Assembly: GCA_035362935.1 (NCBI GenBank)
Contig: DAOSEC010000001.1
Coordinates: 62,001-126,000, forward strand
Length of the DNA: 64,000 nt
Source: DAOSEC01 sp035362935
Lineage (GTDB): Bacteria > Bacillota_I > Bacilli_A > ML615J-28 > CAG-313
Direction: 5' to 3'
Each line of letters opens with the position of its first letter. The stretch's first letter is position 1. The position numbers and the translations under genes were made by a program. The notes beneath the pieces are model-generated. The model was not told the DNA's origin and did not search any database. It saw nothing but the letters and a program-made list of their open reading frames with translations. This document shows, one piece after another, positions 52,788-63,053 of the stretch.

Positions 52788-53430
52788 AGAGGAATTAACC
52801 AGAATATTACCCAAATTTAATGTCATTGCTTACACACTCGATGTACAAGTTACATCGAGTGATGTTATTGAACCATACTTGTTGGAACTAGAGGCACAAA
52901 TTAAAAATCATTATACTTTAGAAGAGGTACTTACAATACCTCTGATTAAGGAAGCAAGAGATGGATACAAACGATTAGGAAAAGATCCAAGTAGGTACCG
53001 ACTAGCGGTAGAGTCACTATATCGAAGATTGGTCAAAGGAAATGATCTTTATCGTATTAACAATGTCGTTGATGTTGGGAATGCATTATCAATTATAACA
53101 AAACGAAGCGTATGTGTAGCAGATGCTGAAAAAATTGATGGAGACATCATCATTCGAATTGGTCAAGAAAGCGATATATACGAAGGAATTAATCGAGGAG
53201 TACTAAATGTCACAAACATACCGATTTATGAAGATAAGATTGGCCCTTTTGGGTCAACTACATCTGATACTCATCGTACTGCAATTACACAAGAAACAAA
53301 ACAAGCACTCGTTATGATTATTTGTTTTAGCGATACAGAGCTAGAAGAGCATGCTTCACAATTACAAAAATTATTTCAAATATATGCTTATTCCAAAAAT
53401 ATAAAACAAATTCCAGTGTTTAGAAAGTGA
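52771..53430 (+). CDS. Stand-alone B3/B4 domain protein
   Basis: The 219-residue protein is a free-standing B3/B4 domain, the tRNA-editing fold of the phenylalanyl-tRNA synthetase beta chain. Markers are ARDGYKRLGKDPSRYRLAVE, NNVVDVGNALSI, and IGPFGSTTSDTHRTAI. Free B3/B4 proteins are often presumed to clear mischarged tRNAs, but this is not established. It overlaps the coiled-coil gene by 17 bases and lies seven bases before glnS. Confidence 0.85.
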   Translation: MKIVIKEELTRILPKFNVIAYTLDVQVTSSDVIEPYLLELEAQIKNHYTLEEVLTIPLIKEARDGYKRLGKDPSRYRLAVESLYRRLVKGNDLYRINNVVDVGNALSIITKRSVCVADAEKIDGDIIIRIGQESDIYEGINRGVLNVTNIPIYEDKIGPFGSTTSDTHRTAITQETKQALVMIICFSDTELEEHASQLQKLFQIYAYSKNIKQIPVFRK

Positions 53431-53437
53431 GGACATT

Positions 53438-55069
53438 ATGGATCAAACATCCAATTTTATCAAAACCATTATGGCTGAAGATTTAGCTAGCAAAAAACAT
53501 ACAGAAATTATTACAAGGTTTCCTCCTGAACCGAATGCTTATTTGCATATAGGTCATGCTCGAGCAATCATTACGAATTTTGAACTTGCAAGAGTATTTG
53601 GAGGGAAAACAAATCTAAGATTTGATGATACAAATCCAGCAAAAGAAGATGTTGAGTTTGTTGAGGCAATCAAAGAAGATATAAAATGGTTAGGATATAC
53701 TCCACACAAAGTGTTGTATGGGTCCGACTATTTTGAGGAAACTTATCAAAGAGCAGTTCGCCTTATCAAAAAGGGACTTGCCTTTGTTTGTGATTTGTCA
53801 CAAGATGATATGACAAAATATCGTGGTACACTTACCGAACCCGGAACGAACTCTCCTTATAGAAACCGTAGCGTTGAGGAAAACCTAACCCTTTTTCAAG
53901 CAATGAGAGAAGGAAAATTCAAAGATGGAGAAAAAGTCCTAAGAGCAAAAATTGACATGAGTAGCCCGAACATGAATATGCGTGACCCGGTTATCTATCG
54001 GATTTTACATATTCACCACCACAACACCAAGGATGCTTGGTGTATCTATCCAATGTATGATTTAGCTCATCCAATCCAAGATGCGATTGAAGGCATCACA
54101 CACAGTTTGTGTAGTCTTGAATATGCGGATCATAGACCGCTTTATGATTGGGTGGTAGAACATTGTGAAATGGAACTAGTTCCTCATCAATACGAATTTG
54201 GACGTTTAAACATTACAAATACCATAATGTCAAAACGCTATTTAAAGCAACTTGTGGATTTAAAGAAGGTGAAATGGTATGATGACCCGAGAATGCCTAC
54301 GTTAGTTGGATTGCGCAGAAGAGGGTTTACTCCAGATGCAATTCGTAACTTTATTTTAGATACAGGGCTTTCGAGAACCAATTCGACAACTAGCTATGAA
54401 ATGTTAGAACACTTTTTGCGGGAAGATTTAAAATTAAAAGCCAAACGTGTGATGGCAGTAATTGATCCATTAAAAGTTGTAATTACCAATTATGAGCATG
54501 GCATTGAGTATTTAGATGCACATAATAATTCAGAAAATGAAGAATTAGGAACAAGAAAAATTGCATTTTCAAAAAATCTATACATTGAGCGAGAAGACTT
54601 TATTGAAGAAAAACCAAATAAGCATTGGAAGCGTTTGGCCAAAGGTGTTGAGGTTCGTCTAATGAATGCATATTTTATTACCTGCAATGACGTTATTTAT
54701 GATAGTGATGGATCAATTAAAGAGATTCATTGTACCTACGACCCACTAACAAAAAGTGGATCAGGATTTAATGAACGAAAACCAAATGGAACGATACATT
54801 ATGTAGAAGCATCAACGGCAATCGAAGCAACATTTAATTTATTTGACTCACTGCTGATTGATGACGAAAGCAAAGAATCTTTCTTAGATCGAATCAACCC
54901 TAATTCATGGACAGTTCAAAAAGGATATGTAGAAACATCTTGTTACAATACACTACCAGAAGATAAGTTTCAATTTGTTCGAAATGGATATTTTAGTACC
55001 GATTATGATTCGAAGGAAAACGCCTTGATATTTAACCGTACCGTTAGTCTCAAGTCTTCGTTTAAATAA
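53438..55069 (+). CDS. glnS: Glutaminyl-tRNA synthetase
   Basis: It charges tRNA-Gln directly with glutamine. The 543 residues match bacterial GlnRS: TRFPPEPNAYLHIGHARAI with the HIGH motif, LRFDDTNPAKE, HNTKDAWCIYPMYDLAHP, and the KMSKS-type TIMSKRYLKQLV. The C-terminal beta-barrel domain is full length. Most Bacillota lack GlnRS and use amidation by GatCAB; its presence points to transfer or to a particular lineage. A tRNA-Gln gene is at 7580-7654. Confidence 0.98.
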   Translation: MDQTSNFIKTIMAEDLASKKHTEIITRFPPEPNAYLHIGHARAIITNFELARVFGGKTNLRFDDTNPAKEDVEFVEAIKEDIKWLGYTPHKVLYGSDYFEETYQRAVRLIKKGLAFVCDLSQDDMTKYRGTLTEPGTNSPYRNRSVEENLTLFQAMREGKFKDGEKVLRAKIDMSSPNMNMRDPVIYRILHIHHHNTKDAWCIYPMYDLAHPIQDAIEGITHSLCSLEYADHRPLYDWVVEHCEMELVPHQYEFGRLNITNTIMSKRYLKQLVDLKKVKWYDDPRMPTLVGLRRRGFTPDAIRNFILDTGLSRTNSTTSYEMLEHFLREDLKLKAKRVMAVIDPLKVVITNYEHGIEYLDAHNNSENEELGTRKIAFSKNLYIEREDFIEEKPNKHWKRLAKGVEVRLMNAYFITCNDVIYDSDGSIKEIHCTYDPLTKSGSGFNERKPNGTIHYVEASTAIEATFNLFDSLLIDDESKESFLDRINPNSWTVQKGYVETSCYNTLPEDKFQFVRNGYFSTDYDSKENALIFNRTVSLKSSFK

Positions 55070-55075
55070 TGAATC

Positions 55076-57178
55076 ATGACTGTTGATTATCGTTTATTAA
55101 ACAAACCACAATTGCAAGCGGTACAAGATACAGAAGGACCAGTCATGGTATTTGCCGGGGCAGGAAGCGGAAAAACAAGAACACTCACTTACCGTGTTGC
55201 TTATATGATTGGCGAAAAAAACATTCCACCACACAAAATATTAGCAATAACTTTCACCAACAAAGCGACCAAAGAAATGAAAGACCGGTTATATCGGTTA
55301 CTTGGACCGGTTGCTTCCTCAACAAATATTTCGACATTCCATAGTTTGTGTGCTCGAATATTGCGTTCGGAAATTACCCACTTAGGATATTCAAAACATT
55401 TTGAAATCATTGATGAGGATGATCAACTAAAGGCACTAAAAGAAGCAATGAAACAAGCCAATCTAGACATCAAAAGGTTCTCAGCAAAGGGACTTCTCGC
55501 AAAAATCAGCAACTTTAAAAATGGAGTAGATGATCTCATTGAACTATTTCAAAAACCATATCATGCTTATCAAGCGTATTTAAAGCAACACAGCTTGGTT
55601 GATTTTGATGATTTGCTTGTACTAGTTCATGAACTATTCTCCACCCATCCTGAGATCTTAGAAAAATATCAAGCCTATTTCCATTATGTGTTAGTAGATG
55701 AGTTTCAAGACACCAATGACATTCAATATGAAATCGCTAAAATGATTGCCGGTAAACGGTCTAATTTGTTTGTTGTTGGTGATGACGATCAAAGCATTTA
55801 TAGTTTTCGCGGTGCTAATGTTGCAAACATTAAGCTTTTTCAACGTCATTATCCACAAGCGAGAATGTACATCCTTGATCAAAACTATCGTTCGACTCAA
55901 ACTATTCTCGATGGAGCGAACCGACTCATATCAAACAACCAAAACAGACAAAAGAAGTCGTTATGGAGTGATAAAAAAGGGATGGTAAACGATGTTGCTT
56001 TTTTTCAAGGGTATGATCACATTGAAGAAGTAAACTATGTTGTAAGTAAGATTCGAGAATATTACCGTGAAGGATATAACTATGATGAGATTGCGGTACT
56101 GTATCGATCGAATGTGATCTCTCGAAACTTTGAACTTGCTTTAATTCAAGCAAGAATTCCCTATAAGATTTATGGTGGGTATTCGTACTTAAAACGCAAA
56201 GAAGTAAAAGATGCTTTGGCATATTTGCGTTTGATTATCGATCACTCTAACATCGTAAATTTTGAACGTATTATTAACGAACCATCAAGAGGTATTGGAG
56301 ACAAGACAGTAGCTAAAATTATTGATAATGTAAACATAAATGATATTGGCTTGTTTGATGCGATTCGTTCGATGAAGGATGAAGTGCCAAAAAGCAAATA
56401 TCAAGCATTAAATGATTTCATATATATGATTGAAGAATTGTCACTAAAAATCAACCATGTAAAACTAGATGAGTTTTTTGATGAAATGATTGATAAAACA
56501 GGATATTTAGATGCGATAGAACAAGACGAGAATAAAGATGATCGCATTCAAAACTTAAGCGAGCTAAAAAGTGTGTTGGTTGAAATTGATAAAATGAGCG
56601 ATGAGACACTCACGAATGTTGAAAAGTTACAAATTGCATTCGATGAGATTCTACTCAGTGAATCAGTTCAAGAAGAGCGTAACAAACCAAACGAAAAATC
56701 AATAACATTATCAACAATTCATTCTGCGAAAGGATTGGAATTTCATGTCGTGTTTGTTGTTGCGTTAGAAGATGAGATTTTTCCAAATCGTTACCGCGTG
56801 AACGAAGGAGAAGCAGACATCGAAGAAGAACGTCGTATCGCGTATGTTGCTGTTACAAGAGCAAAAGAAAAACTAATTCTAACCAATGCGAAAAACCGAC
56901 TACTGTATGGTAGAACGATGCGACACCGTCCATCTTCATTTTTAACAGAATACGCAACAACCACGAATGTTCAAACCGAGTATAAAAAAGAAGTTAAAGA
57001 AACAACTTCTAATGACAAAAACGACTATGTTTTAAGAGCGGGAGACCGAATTATTCATAAAGATTTTGGCGAAGGAATTGTGGTTTCATGTGATGGGACA
57101 ATCGTTCAAATCTTATTCCATCGTGACTCTAGCTTAAGAAAATTTATGGCTAATCATACGTCAATTACAAAAATATAG
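55076..57178 (+). CDS. pcrA: ATP-dependent DNA helicase, PcrA/UvrD type
   Basis: This 3'-5' superfamily 1A helicase acts in nucleotide excision repair and replication. The 700 residues carry FAGAGSGKTRTL (motif I), FTNKATKEM (Ia), LVDEFQDTN (II), DDDQSIYSFRGA (III), NYRST (IV), STIHSAKGLEFHVVF (V) and YVAVTRAKEKL (VI). A C-terminal Tudor-like segment (HKDFGEGIVVSC) matches PcrA. It is a little shorter than Bacillus PcrA. No clear ribosome-binding site is present; the start lies six bases after glnS, so translation may be coupled. Confidence 0.97.
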   Translation: MTVDYRLLNKPQLQAVQDTEGPVMVFAGAGSGKTRTLTYRVAYMIGEKNIPPHKILAITFTNKATKEMKDRLYRLLGPVASSTNISTFHSLCARILRSEITHLGYSKHFEIIDEDDQLKALKEAMKQANLDIKRFSAKGLLAKISNFKNGVDDLIELFQKPYHAYQAYLKQHSLVDFDDLLVLVHELFSTHPEILEKYQAYFHYVLVDEFQDTNDIQYEIAKMIAGKRSNLFVVGDDDQSIYSFRGANVANIKLFQRHYPQARMYILDQNYRSTQTILDGANRLISNNQNRQKKSLWSDKKGMVNDVAFFQGYDHIEEVNYVVSKIREYYREGYNYDEIAVLYRSNVISRNFELALIQARIPYKIYGGYSYLKRKEVKDALAYLRLIIDHSNIVNFERIINEPSRGIGDKTVAKIIDNVNINDIGLFDAIRSMKDEVPKSKYQALNDFIYMIEELSLKINHVKLDEFFDEMIDKTGYLDAIEQDENKDDRIQNLSELKSVLVEIDKMSDETLTNVEKLQIAFDEILLSESVQEERNKPNEKSITLSTIHSAKGLEFHVVFVVALEDEIFPNRYRVNEGEADIEEERRIAYVAVTRAKEKLILTNAKNRLLYGRTMRHRPSSFLTEYATTTNVQTEYKKEVKETTSNDKNDYVLRAGDRIIHKDFGEGIVVSCDGTIVQILFHRDSSLRKFMANHTSITKI

Positions 57179-57202
57179 TGAGGTTTTCTCGCTATATTTT
57201 TT
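57170..57202 (+). terminator. Terminator of the pcrA operon
   Basis: AAAATATAGTGAG (57170-57182) pairs with CTCGCTATATTTT (57188-57200) with one wobble. The pcrA stop codon lies inside the left arm. Confidence 0.85.
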
Positions 57203-57223
57203 GTATTTGGAAGTCGATTTCAA

Positions 57224-57252
57224 TTGTTCAACAACAAACAAAATGGTATAAT
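57224..57252 (+). promoter_or_regulatory. Promoter of the hydrolase-ligA operon
   Basis: TTGTTC (57224-57229), a 17-base spacer and TATAAT (57247-57252) preceded by TGG. Confidence 0.6.
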
Positions 57253-57271
57253 AAGTAATAGAGGGATTACT

Positions 57272-58051
57272 ATGAAAAAGGCAATAATTCTCATTCATGG
57301 GTTTATGACAGACCCTACAGACTTCGATCCAATTATGGATGATTTACGAGCGCACTATGATTATGTGCGTCGTTTCAAGTTGCCCGGACACGGAAAAGAT
57401 GCAAATCATAAACTATTTACCAAAGAAGCAACGATGAAATATGTTGAACAAGAGTTTGATAAAGTTGCGAAAAAGTATGATTATATAGATGTCATGGGAT
57501 TTTCTATGGGTGGTGCTTTGGGAACCTACTTAAGCAACATTCGTACCTTTAATAAATTAGTTCTGCTTGCTCCTGCGAATAAGTATGTAAGTCCCTTTGC
57601 AGGATTTAGACGAGTCATGCAAGTAGCACAAATCGTGAAAGATGAATTCAAAATTAACGAAAAGAAACTTACAAAAATCGAAAAGGAGCATCTTTCAATT
57701 CTAAATAATACAATTAAGGATGCCGTTACAAGAGATGCAAAGATGTTTAAATTTGCGATTGATGAGGTATTACCTAGGTATACACATACAGCGATATATC
57801 ACTTTGTTCGTACGATTAAGGCCTGTAATAAGGCGCTTTCTAAAATCAAAAATCCAACCCTTATTGTATGGGGATATTTGGATGAAGTAGTTCCCAAATC
57901 AGCAGCAACGTATGATTATGAGAGATGCATTCATCCTAATAGAAAACTTGTTATTTTAGAAAACATGGGGCATATGATGTTTCGCAGTGAAAATATTGGG
58001 GAACTAAAAGAGGTTGTACTTAATTTCTTAACAAAAGGAGATAGTGAATAA
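57272..58051 (+). CDS. Alpha/beta hydrolase (carboxylesterase/monoacylglycerol lipase-like)
   Basis: The 259 residues form a serine hydrolase: IILIHGFMTDPTDFDPI supplies the HG oxyanion motif, GFSMGG the nucleophile elbow, and GYLDEVVPKSA and NMGHMMF the acid and His. The layout resembles carboxylesterase Est30 and monoacylglycerol lipases; the substrate is not known. ATG 57272 follows GAGGGAT. Its stop overlaps the ligA start by one base (TAATG). Confidence 0.9.
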   Translation: MKKAIILIHGFMTDPTDFDPIMDDLRAHYDYVRRFKLPGHGKDANHKLFTKEATMKYVEQEFDKVAKKYDYIDVMGFSMGGALGTYLSNIRTFNKLVLLAPANKYVSPFAGFRRVMQVAQIVKDEFKINEKKLTKIEKEHLSILNNTIKDAVTRDAKMFKFAIDEVLPRYTHTAIYHFVRTIKACNKALSKIKNPTLIVWGYLDEVVPKSAATYDYERCIHPNRKLVILENMGHMMFRSENIGELKEVVLNFLTKGDSE

Positions 58052-60039
58052 TGGATGTGATCAACCGAATCAAGGAATTAGTAGCGTTAATCAACCAATA
58101 TAATTATGAATATCATGTGTTAGATGCTCCTACTATACAAGATAGTGAGTACGACAGTTTAATGCGAGAACTAGAACGCTTAGAAACTTTATACCCAGAC
58201 TTCATACAAGAAGATAGTCCGACAAAAAAAGTGGGTGCTAATCCTAGCGAGGAACTCCAAAGCATTACACACTCAAGTCCTATGATGAGTTTAGGAAATG
58301 TATTTAACATCGATGAGTTAAAAGAGTTTGATCAAAAAATCAAAAAAACAGGAGTAAAACCTACTTATGTTTGCGAGTTAAAGATTGATGGTATCGCAAG
58401 CACTGCAATTTATGAAAAAGGGAAGCTCTCTTTAGCGGCAACAAGAGGTAATGGTATTGTTGGGGAAAACATCACAAAGAATATGATGATGATTGATGCT
58501 TTGCCAAAATCAATCAAAGAACAAAAACGTTTTGAAGTTCGTGGTGAAGTATATATGTCAAATCAAGTGTTTGAACAACTAAACCAAGTGCGCAAAGCGA
58601 ATCATCAAAATCAATTTGCCAATCCAAGAAACGCAGCAGGTGGTAGTTTACGCCAACTTGATGCACAAATTACCAAAGAGCGAAATTTAAGTCACTTTGC
58701 ATATGGGATCGTAAACCCAGAACGGTTTGGTATTACCAGACATACAGAAGTACTTACCTTACTTAAAACATTAGGATTTCAAGTAAATCCCAATTATGAA
58801 CACTGCCAATCTATTGAAGAAGTGATTGCCTATATTGAGTCTTGGGAAACAAGACGTAAGCAATTGGAGTATGCCACAGATGGAATTGTCGTTAAAGTCA
58901 ATGAAATGAATTATTATGATGAAATTGGTTATACGGTTAAAGTCCCAAAATGGGCAGCAGCGTATAAGTTTCCTGCCGAAGAGGTTGTAACAAAATTAAA
59001 CGATATCATTTTTACGGTTGGAAGAACGGGTTCGATTACGCCAAATGCAGTACTTGATCCGGTATTGGTTGCTGGAAGCACTGTCGCAAGAGCAACACTT
59101 CACAATGAAGATTTTATTAAAGACAGAGATATTCGAATCGGAGACTATGTTGTCATCCGAAAAGCAGGAGAAATCATACCAGAAGTTGTTCGAGTTGAAC
59201 TTAAAAGACGAGATTCTTCCTTATCACCATTTGTTATGATTGAGGAATGTCCGTCATGTCATTCAAAACTAGTTCGTAAAGAAAATGAAGCAGACCATTA
59301 CTGTCTAAATGAAGATTGCCCAGGAAGACATGTAGAAAAAATCATTCATTTTGCTAGCAAAGTAGCGATGGATATTATGGGATTAGGTGAAAAACAAATC
59401 GAGCAATTATATGAACTTGGATATGTTTCAAACATTGTTGATATTTATCGTTTAAACCAATATCGATCGGAATTACTGATGATTGAGCGCTTTGGTGAAA
59501 AGAAAGTCGATAATCTATTTCAAGCCATTGAAACTTCAAAGTCAAATTCACTTGATCGTTTGATTTTTGGACTAGGTATTCGAAATGTGGGTTCAAAAGT
59601 TGCTAAAGTATTGTCGAAAAAATATCCGAGCTTGGATCATTTAAAACTAGCTAAATTTGAAGATTTGATTGAGATTGATGAGATTGGAGATATCATTGCT
59701 CAAGCAGTAGTTGAGTTTTTCCAAAAACCAGAAAACATTGAATTGATAGAAGAACTCAAACAAGTTGGCATTAACCCAATAAGTGAAATAACCCATAATG
59801 CGCTAGGTGTTTTTCAAGGTATGAGTATAGTAGTAACCGGTAAATTGGAACAGTTAACAAGAGAACAAGCTGAATCGATTATCGAACAAGAAGGTGGACG
59901 AGCCTCATCTAGTGTAAGTGCTAAAACAAGTATGTTAGTTGTGGGAAGTGATGCTGGAAGCAAGCTAGAAAAAGCAACAAAACTTGGTATAAAAATCGTT
60001 GATGAACAAGAGTTTTTAAAGTTAGTAAACAAAAATTGA
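58051..60039 (+). CDS. ligA: NAD-dependent DNA ligase
   Basis: It seals nicks in replication and repair. The 662 residues have all domains: Ia (YNYEYHVLDAPTIQDSEYD), the adenylation domain with active Lys111 in CELKIDGIAS, an OB fold, a four-Cys zinc finger starting at Cys400 (CPSC, then CLNEDC), helix-hairpin-helix repeats (GLGIRNVGSKVAKVL), and a C-terminal BRCT domain from about 590. AAAGGAGA precedes the ATG. It is cotranscribed with the hydrolase gene. Confidence 0.98.
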   Translation: MDVINRIKELVALINQYNYEYHVLDAPTIQDSEYDSLMRELERLETLYPDFIQEDSPTKKVGANPSEELQSITHSSPMMSLGNVFNIDELKEFDQKIKKTGVKPTYVCELKIDGIASTAIYEKGKLSLAATRGNGIVGENITKNMMMIDALPKSIKEQKRFEVRGEVYMSNQVFEQLNQVRKANHQNQFANPRNAAGGSLRQLDAQITKERNLSHFAYGIVNPERFGITRHTEVLTLLKTLGFQVNPNYEHCQSIEEVIAYIESWETRRKQLEYATDGIVVKVNEMNYYDEIGYTVKVPKWAAAYKFPAEEVVTKLNDIIFTVGRTGSITPNAVLDPVLVAGSTVARATLHNEDFIKDRDIRIGDYVVIRKAGEIIPEVVRVELKRRDSSLSPFVMIEECPSCHSKLVRKENEADHYCLNEDCPGRHVEKIIHFASKVAMDIMGLGEKQIEQLYELGYVSNIVDIYRLNQYRSELLMIERFGEKKVDNLFQAIETSKSNSLDRLIFGLGIRNVGSKVAKVLSKKYPSLDHLKLAKFEDLIEIDEIGDIIAQAVVEFFQKPENIELIEELKQVGINPISEITHNALGVFQGMSIVVTGKLEQLTREQAESIIEQEGGRASSSVSAKTSMLVVGSDAGSKLEKATKLGIKIVDEQEFLKLVNKN

Positions 60040-60050
60040 AATATATAATG

Positions 60051-60076
60051 AAATGGTGGGGTTCCCACCATTTTTT
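60051..60076 (+). terminator. Terminator of ligA
   Basis: AAATGGTGGG (60051-60060) pairs with CCCACCATTT (60064-60073), followed by T residues to 60076. The loop is only three bases. Confidence 0.88.
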
Positions 60077-60100
60077 GTTATGTAAAATTCTTGCAAATTT

Positions 60101-60130
60101 TTGTAAAATCTTTCTTTTCTGTGGTATAAT
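60101..60130 (+). promoter_or_regulatory. Promoter of uvrA
   Basis: TTGTAA (60101-60106), an 18-base spacer and TATAAT (60125-60130) preceded by TGG. I see no LexA-type box. Confidence 0.55.
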
Positions 60131-60150
60131 AATAAGATAGAGGTGTTCAT

Positions 60151-62970
60151 ATGGGACTAGAATATATTGTTGTTAAAGGTGCACGAGAAAACAATTTAAA
60201 AAATATTAGTATCAAAATTCCAAGGGATAAATTTGTTGTTATGACTGGACTTTCCGGATCCGGGAAGAGTTCTCTTGCATTTGATACCATTTATGCAGAA
60301 GGTCAACGAAGATATGTTGAAAGCTTATCGGCATACGCAAGACAGTTTTTGGGAAACGTCGATAAACCAGAGGTAGACTCCATTGAAGGGTTATCTCCAG
60401 CAATTTCAATTGATCAAAAAACAACATCTAAAAATCCAAGATCAACCGTAGGTACTGTTACAGAAATCTACGATTATTTGCGTTTATTGTATGCTAGAAT
60501 AGGAAAACCTGTTTGTCCAACTCACGGAATTGAAATCAGTAGTCAAACCATTGAACAGATGGTTGATCGTGTATTTCAGTATCCAGAAGGAACTAAGTTA
60601 GAGATATTAGCACCGATTGCCGAAAACAGAAAAGGTACATATGAAAAAACTTTTGAAGCTCTTCGAAAAGAAGGATATACAAAAGTGAAAGTAGATGGTG
60701 AAATGTATGACTTAAGTGATACAATCACTTTAGAAAAAAACAAGAAACACGATATTGTTGTTGTGATTGATCGAGTAAAAGTTCGTGAAGATGTGAAGTC
60801 TCGTATCTATGATTCTTTTGAAGTTGCTTTGAAATTAACTGAAGGAAAAGTTGTCATAGATGCCGATGGAGAAACACAAATATTTAGTGAACGATATAGT
60901 TGTCCACTTTGTGATTTTACGGTTGGAAATCTAGAACCAAGTTTATTCTCATTCAATGCTCCTTCTGGAGCTTGTCCAACCTGTAAGGGTTTAGGTTATC
61001 TTACTGCAGTAGACGAACGTTTGTTAGTACCCAATGAAGACATATCAATTGCTGAAGGAGCAATCCGATATTTGAAAAACATTGTCTTTACTGAAAACAT
61101 TGAATGGCAACTATTTAAAAAGTTATTTGATTTTTATAACATAGACATATTTAAACCATATAAATATTTATCATCAGAAGAAAAAGAAATTATAATGTTT
61201 GGTTCTAAAACTCCTATAAAATATCAAATTGAATCTTCTGGAGGAATCGTGATTCGAAAGAACAAGGAAATAGAAGGAGTCGCGACGTTAATTGAACGAA
61301 GATATCGTGAAACAACATCAAATGCCGCTAGAGATTATTATAGTTCCTATTTGGGAGAGCTTCCTTGTCCGGAATGCCAGGGTGAACGTTTGTCGAAAGA
61401 AGTGTTAAGTGTTAAAGTTGGTGGCATCCATATTATGGAGTTTACAAAAATGTCGATTGATAATTCGTTTTCATTTGTTCAACAGTTAAAATTATCAGAT
61501 CGAGATCAAAAAATTGGATTTTTAGTGTTAAAAGAGATTAAAGAACGACTTCAGTTTTTACTAAATGTTGGATTAGAGTATCTTACTCTTGCCAGACAAG
61601 CAGGAACGTTATCTGGTGGAGAATCACAACGAATTCGATTAGCTACACAAATTGGATCTCGTTTAAGTGGTGTTCTTTATGTACTAGATGAACCTTCAAT
61701 CGGATTACATCAACGAGACAATCAAAAATTGATTCACGCCTTGAAGGAAATGAGAGACTTAGGAAATACCTTGATAGTCGTTGAACATGATGAAGAAACC
61801 ATGTTAGAGAGTGATTATTTAATCGACATCGGTCCTGGGGCTGGATCTCATGGTGGAGAAGTCGTAGCGATTGGTACACCGCAAGAAGTAATGGAGAATC
61901 AAAACTCAATAACCGGACAATATTTAAAAGGGATACAAAAAATTGAAGTTCCAAAACATCGAAGAGATGGGAATGGAAAGTTTATTACGATTCGTGGAGC
62001 AAGAGCAAACAATCTCAAAAACTTGAATATATCAATCCCACTTGGAAAAATTACAGCGATAACTGGAGTCAGTGGAAGTGGGAAATCAACCCTAGTGAAT
62101 GAAATTTTATACAAAGGTCTTGCTAGAAAGTTGTATCGTTCCAAAGATATTCCAGGAGAACATGATGGAATTGATGGTATAGAATACATTGATAAAGTAA
62201 TTGACATTGATCAATCTCCAATAGGAAGAACACCTAGAAGTAACCCTGCCACCTATACTGGAGCATTTGATGGTATTAGGGACTTGTTTACAGAAACGAT
62301 TGAAGCCAAAAAGCGGGGATACCAAAAAGGAAGATTCTCATTTAATGTCAAAGGTGGTCGTTGTGAAACCTGTGGTGGGGATGGTGTGATTCGCATTGAA
62401 ATGCATTTCTTACCTGATGTATATGTACCATGTGATGCCTGTCATGGTAAACGTTACAATCGAGAAACATTGGAAGTTAAGTATAAGGGTAAAAACATAG
62501 CAGATGTATTAGAAATGACAGTAGAAGAGGCTTGTGTGTTTTTTGAAAACATTCCAACGATATCGAATAAACTAAATACTATCAATGATGTTGGACTCGG
62601 CTATATTCGACTCGGTCAAAGTGCAACAACACTTTCCGGTGGAGAAGCACAACGTGTTAAACTGGCAAGCGAACTTCATAAAAAGATAACAGATGGAACC
62701 ATCTTTATCCTTGATGAACCTACAACAGGACTGCATACGCACGATGTGAAGCGTTTGATTGAGGTGCTGAATAAAATGGCAGATAACAACGCAACCATTG
62801 TAGTGATTGAACATAATCTAGATATTATTAAGGTCGCAGATCATGTTATAGACTTAGGACCATTTGGTGGTGACAAAGGTGGTATGGTTGTAGGACTAGG
62901 AACACCAGAACAAATCGCTCAAATAGAAGAATCATTTACTGGACATTTCTTGCAACGAGTTTTAAAATAG
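60151..62970 (+). CDS. uvrA: Excinuclease ABC subunit A
   Basis: UvrA recognises DNA damage and loads UvrB in nucleotide excision repair. The 939 residues hold two ABC ATPase modules: Walker A GLSGSGKSSLAFDTIYAEG at about 31 and GVSGSGKSTLVNEIL at about 638, with signatures LSGGESQRIRLA and LSGGEAQRVKLA. Zinc clusters are CPLC/CPTC and CETC/CDAC. GAGGTG precedes the ATG. uvrB is not adjacent, as it often is in Bacillota. Confidence 0.99.
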   Translation: MGLEYIVVKGARENNLKNISIKIPRDKFVVMTGLSGSGKSSLAFDTIYAEGQRRYVESLSAYARQFLGNVDKPEVDSIEGLSPAISIDQKTTSKNPRSTVGTVTEIYDYLRLLYARIGKPVCPTHGIEISSQTIEQMVDRVFQYPEGTKLEILAPIAENRKGTYEKTFEALRKEGYTKVKVDGEMYDLSDTITLEKNKKHDIVVVIDRVKVREDVKSRIYDSFEVALKLTEGKVVIDADGETQIFSERYSCPLCDFTVGNLEPSLFSFNAPSGACPTCKGLGYLTAVDERLLVPNEDISIAEGAIRYLKNIVFTENIEWQLFKKLFDFYNIDIFKPYKYLSSEEKEIIMFGSKTPIKYQIESSGGIVIRKNKEIEGVATLIERRYRETTSNAARDYYSSYLGELPCPECQGERLSKEVLSVKVGGIHIMEFTKMSIDNSFSFVQQLKLSDRDQKIGFLVLKEIKERLQFLLNVGLEYLTLARQAGTLSGGESQRIRLATQIGSRLSGVLYVLDEPSIGLHQRDNQKLIHALKEMRDLGNTLIVVEHDEETMLESDYLIDIGPGAGSHGGEVVAIGTPQEVMENQNSITGQYLKGIQKIEVPKHRRDGNGKFITIRGARANNLKNLNISIPLGKITAITGVSGSGKSTLVNEILYKGLARKLYRSKDIPGEHDGIDGIEYIDKVIDIDQSPIGRTPRSNPATYTGAFDGIRDLFTETIEAKKRGYQKGRFSFNVKGGRCETCGGDGVIRIEMHFLPDVYVPCDACHGKRYNRETLEVKYKGKNIADVLEMTVEEACVFFENIPTISNKLNTINDVGLGYIRLGQSATTLSGGEAQRVKLASELHKKITDGTIFILDEPTTGLHTHDVKRLIEVLNKMADNNATIVVIEHNLDIIKVADHVIDLGPFGGDKGGMVVGLGTPEQIAQIEESFTGHFLQRVLK

Positions 62971-62990
62971 AGAATATTGTTAGTGAGTAT

Positions 62991-63018
62991 TTTACATTTT
63001 TCATATATATGTTATAAT
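62991..63018 (+). promoter_or_regulatory. Promoter of the small membrane protein-lgt operon
   Basis: TTTACA (62991-62996), a 16-base spacer and TATAAT (63013-63018). Confidence 0.6.
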
Positions 63019-63053
63019 ATACAAACAAGAATGTATAGAAAGGAGTGAGTGTT

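Noticed and set aside
60077..60150. LexA/SOS box before uvrA
   Set aside because: No CGAAC-N4-GTTCG-like dyad is present.
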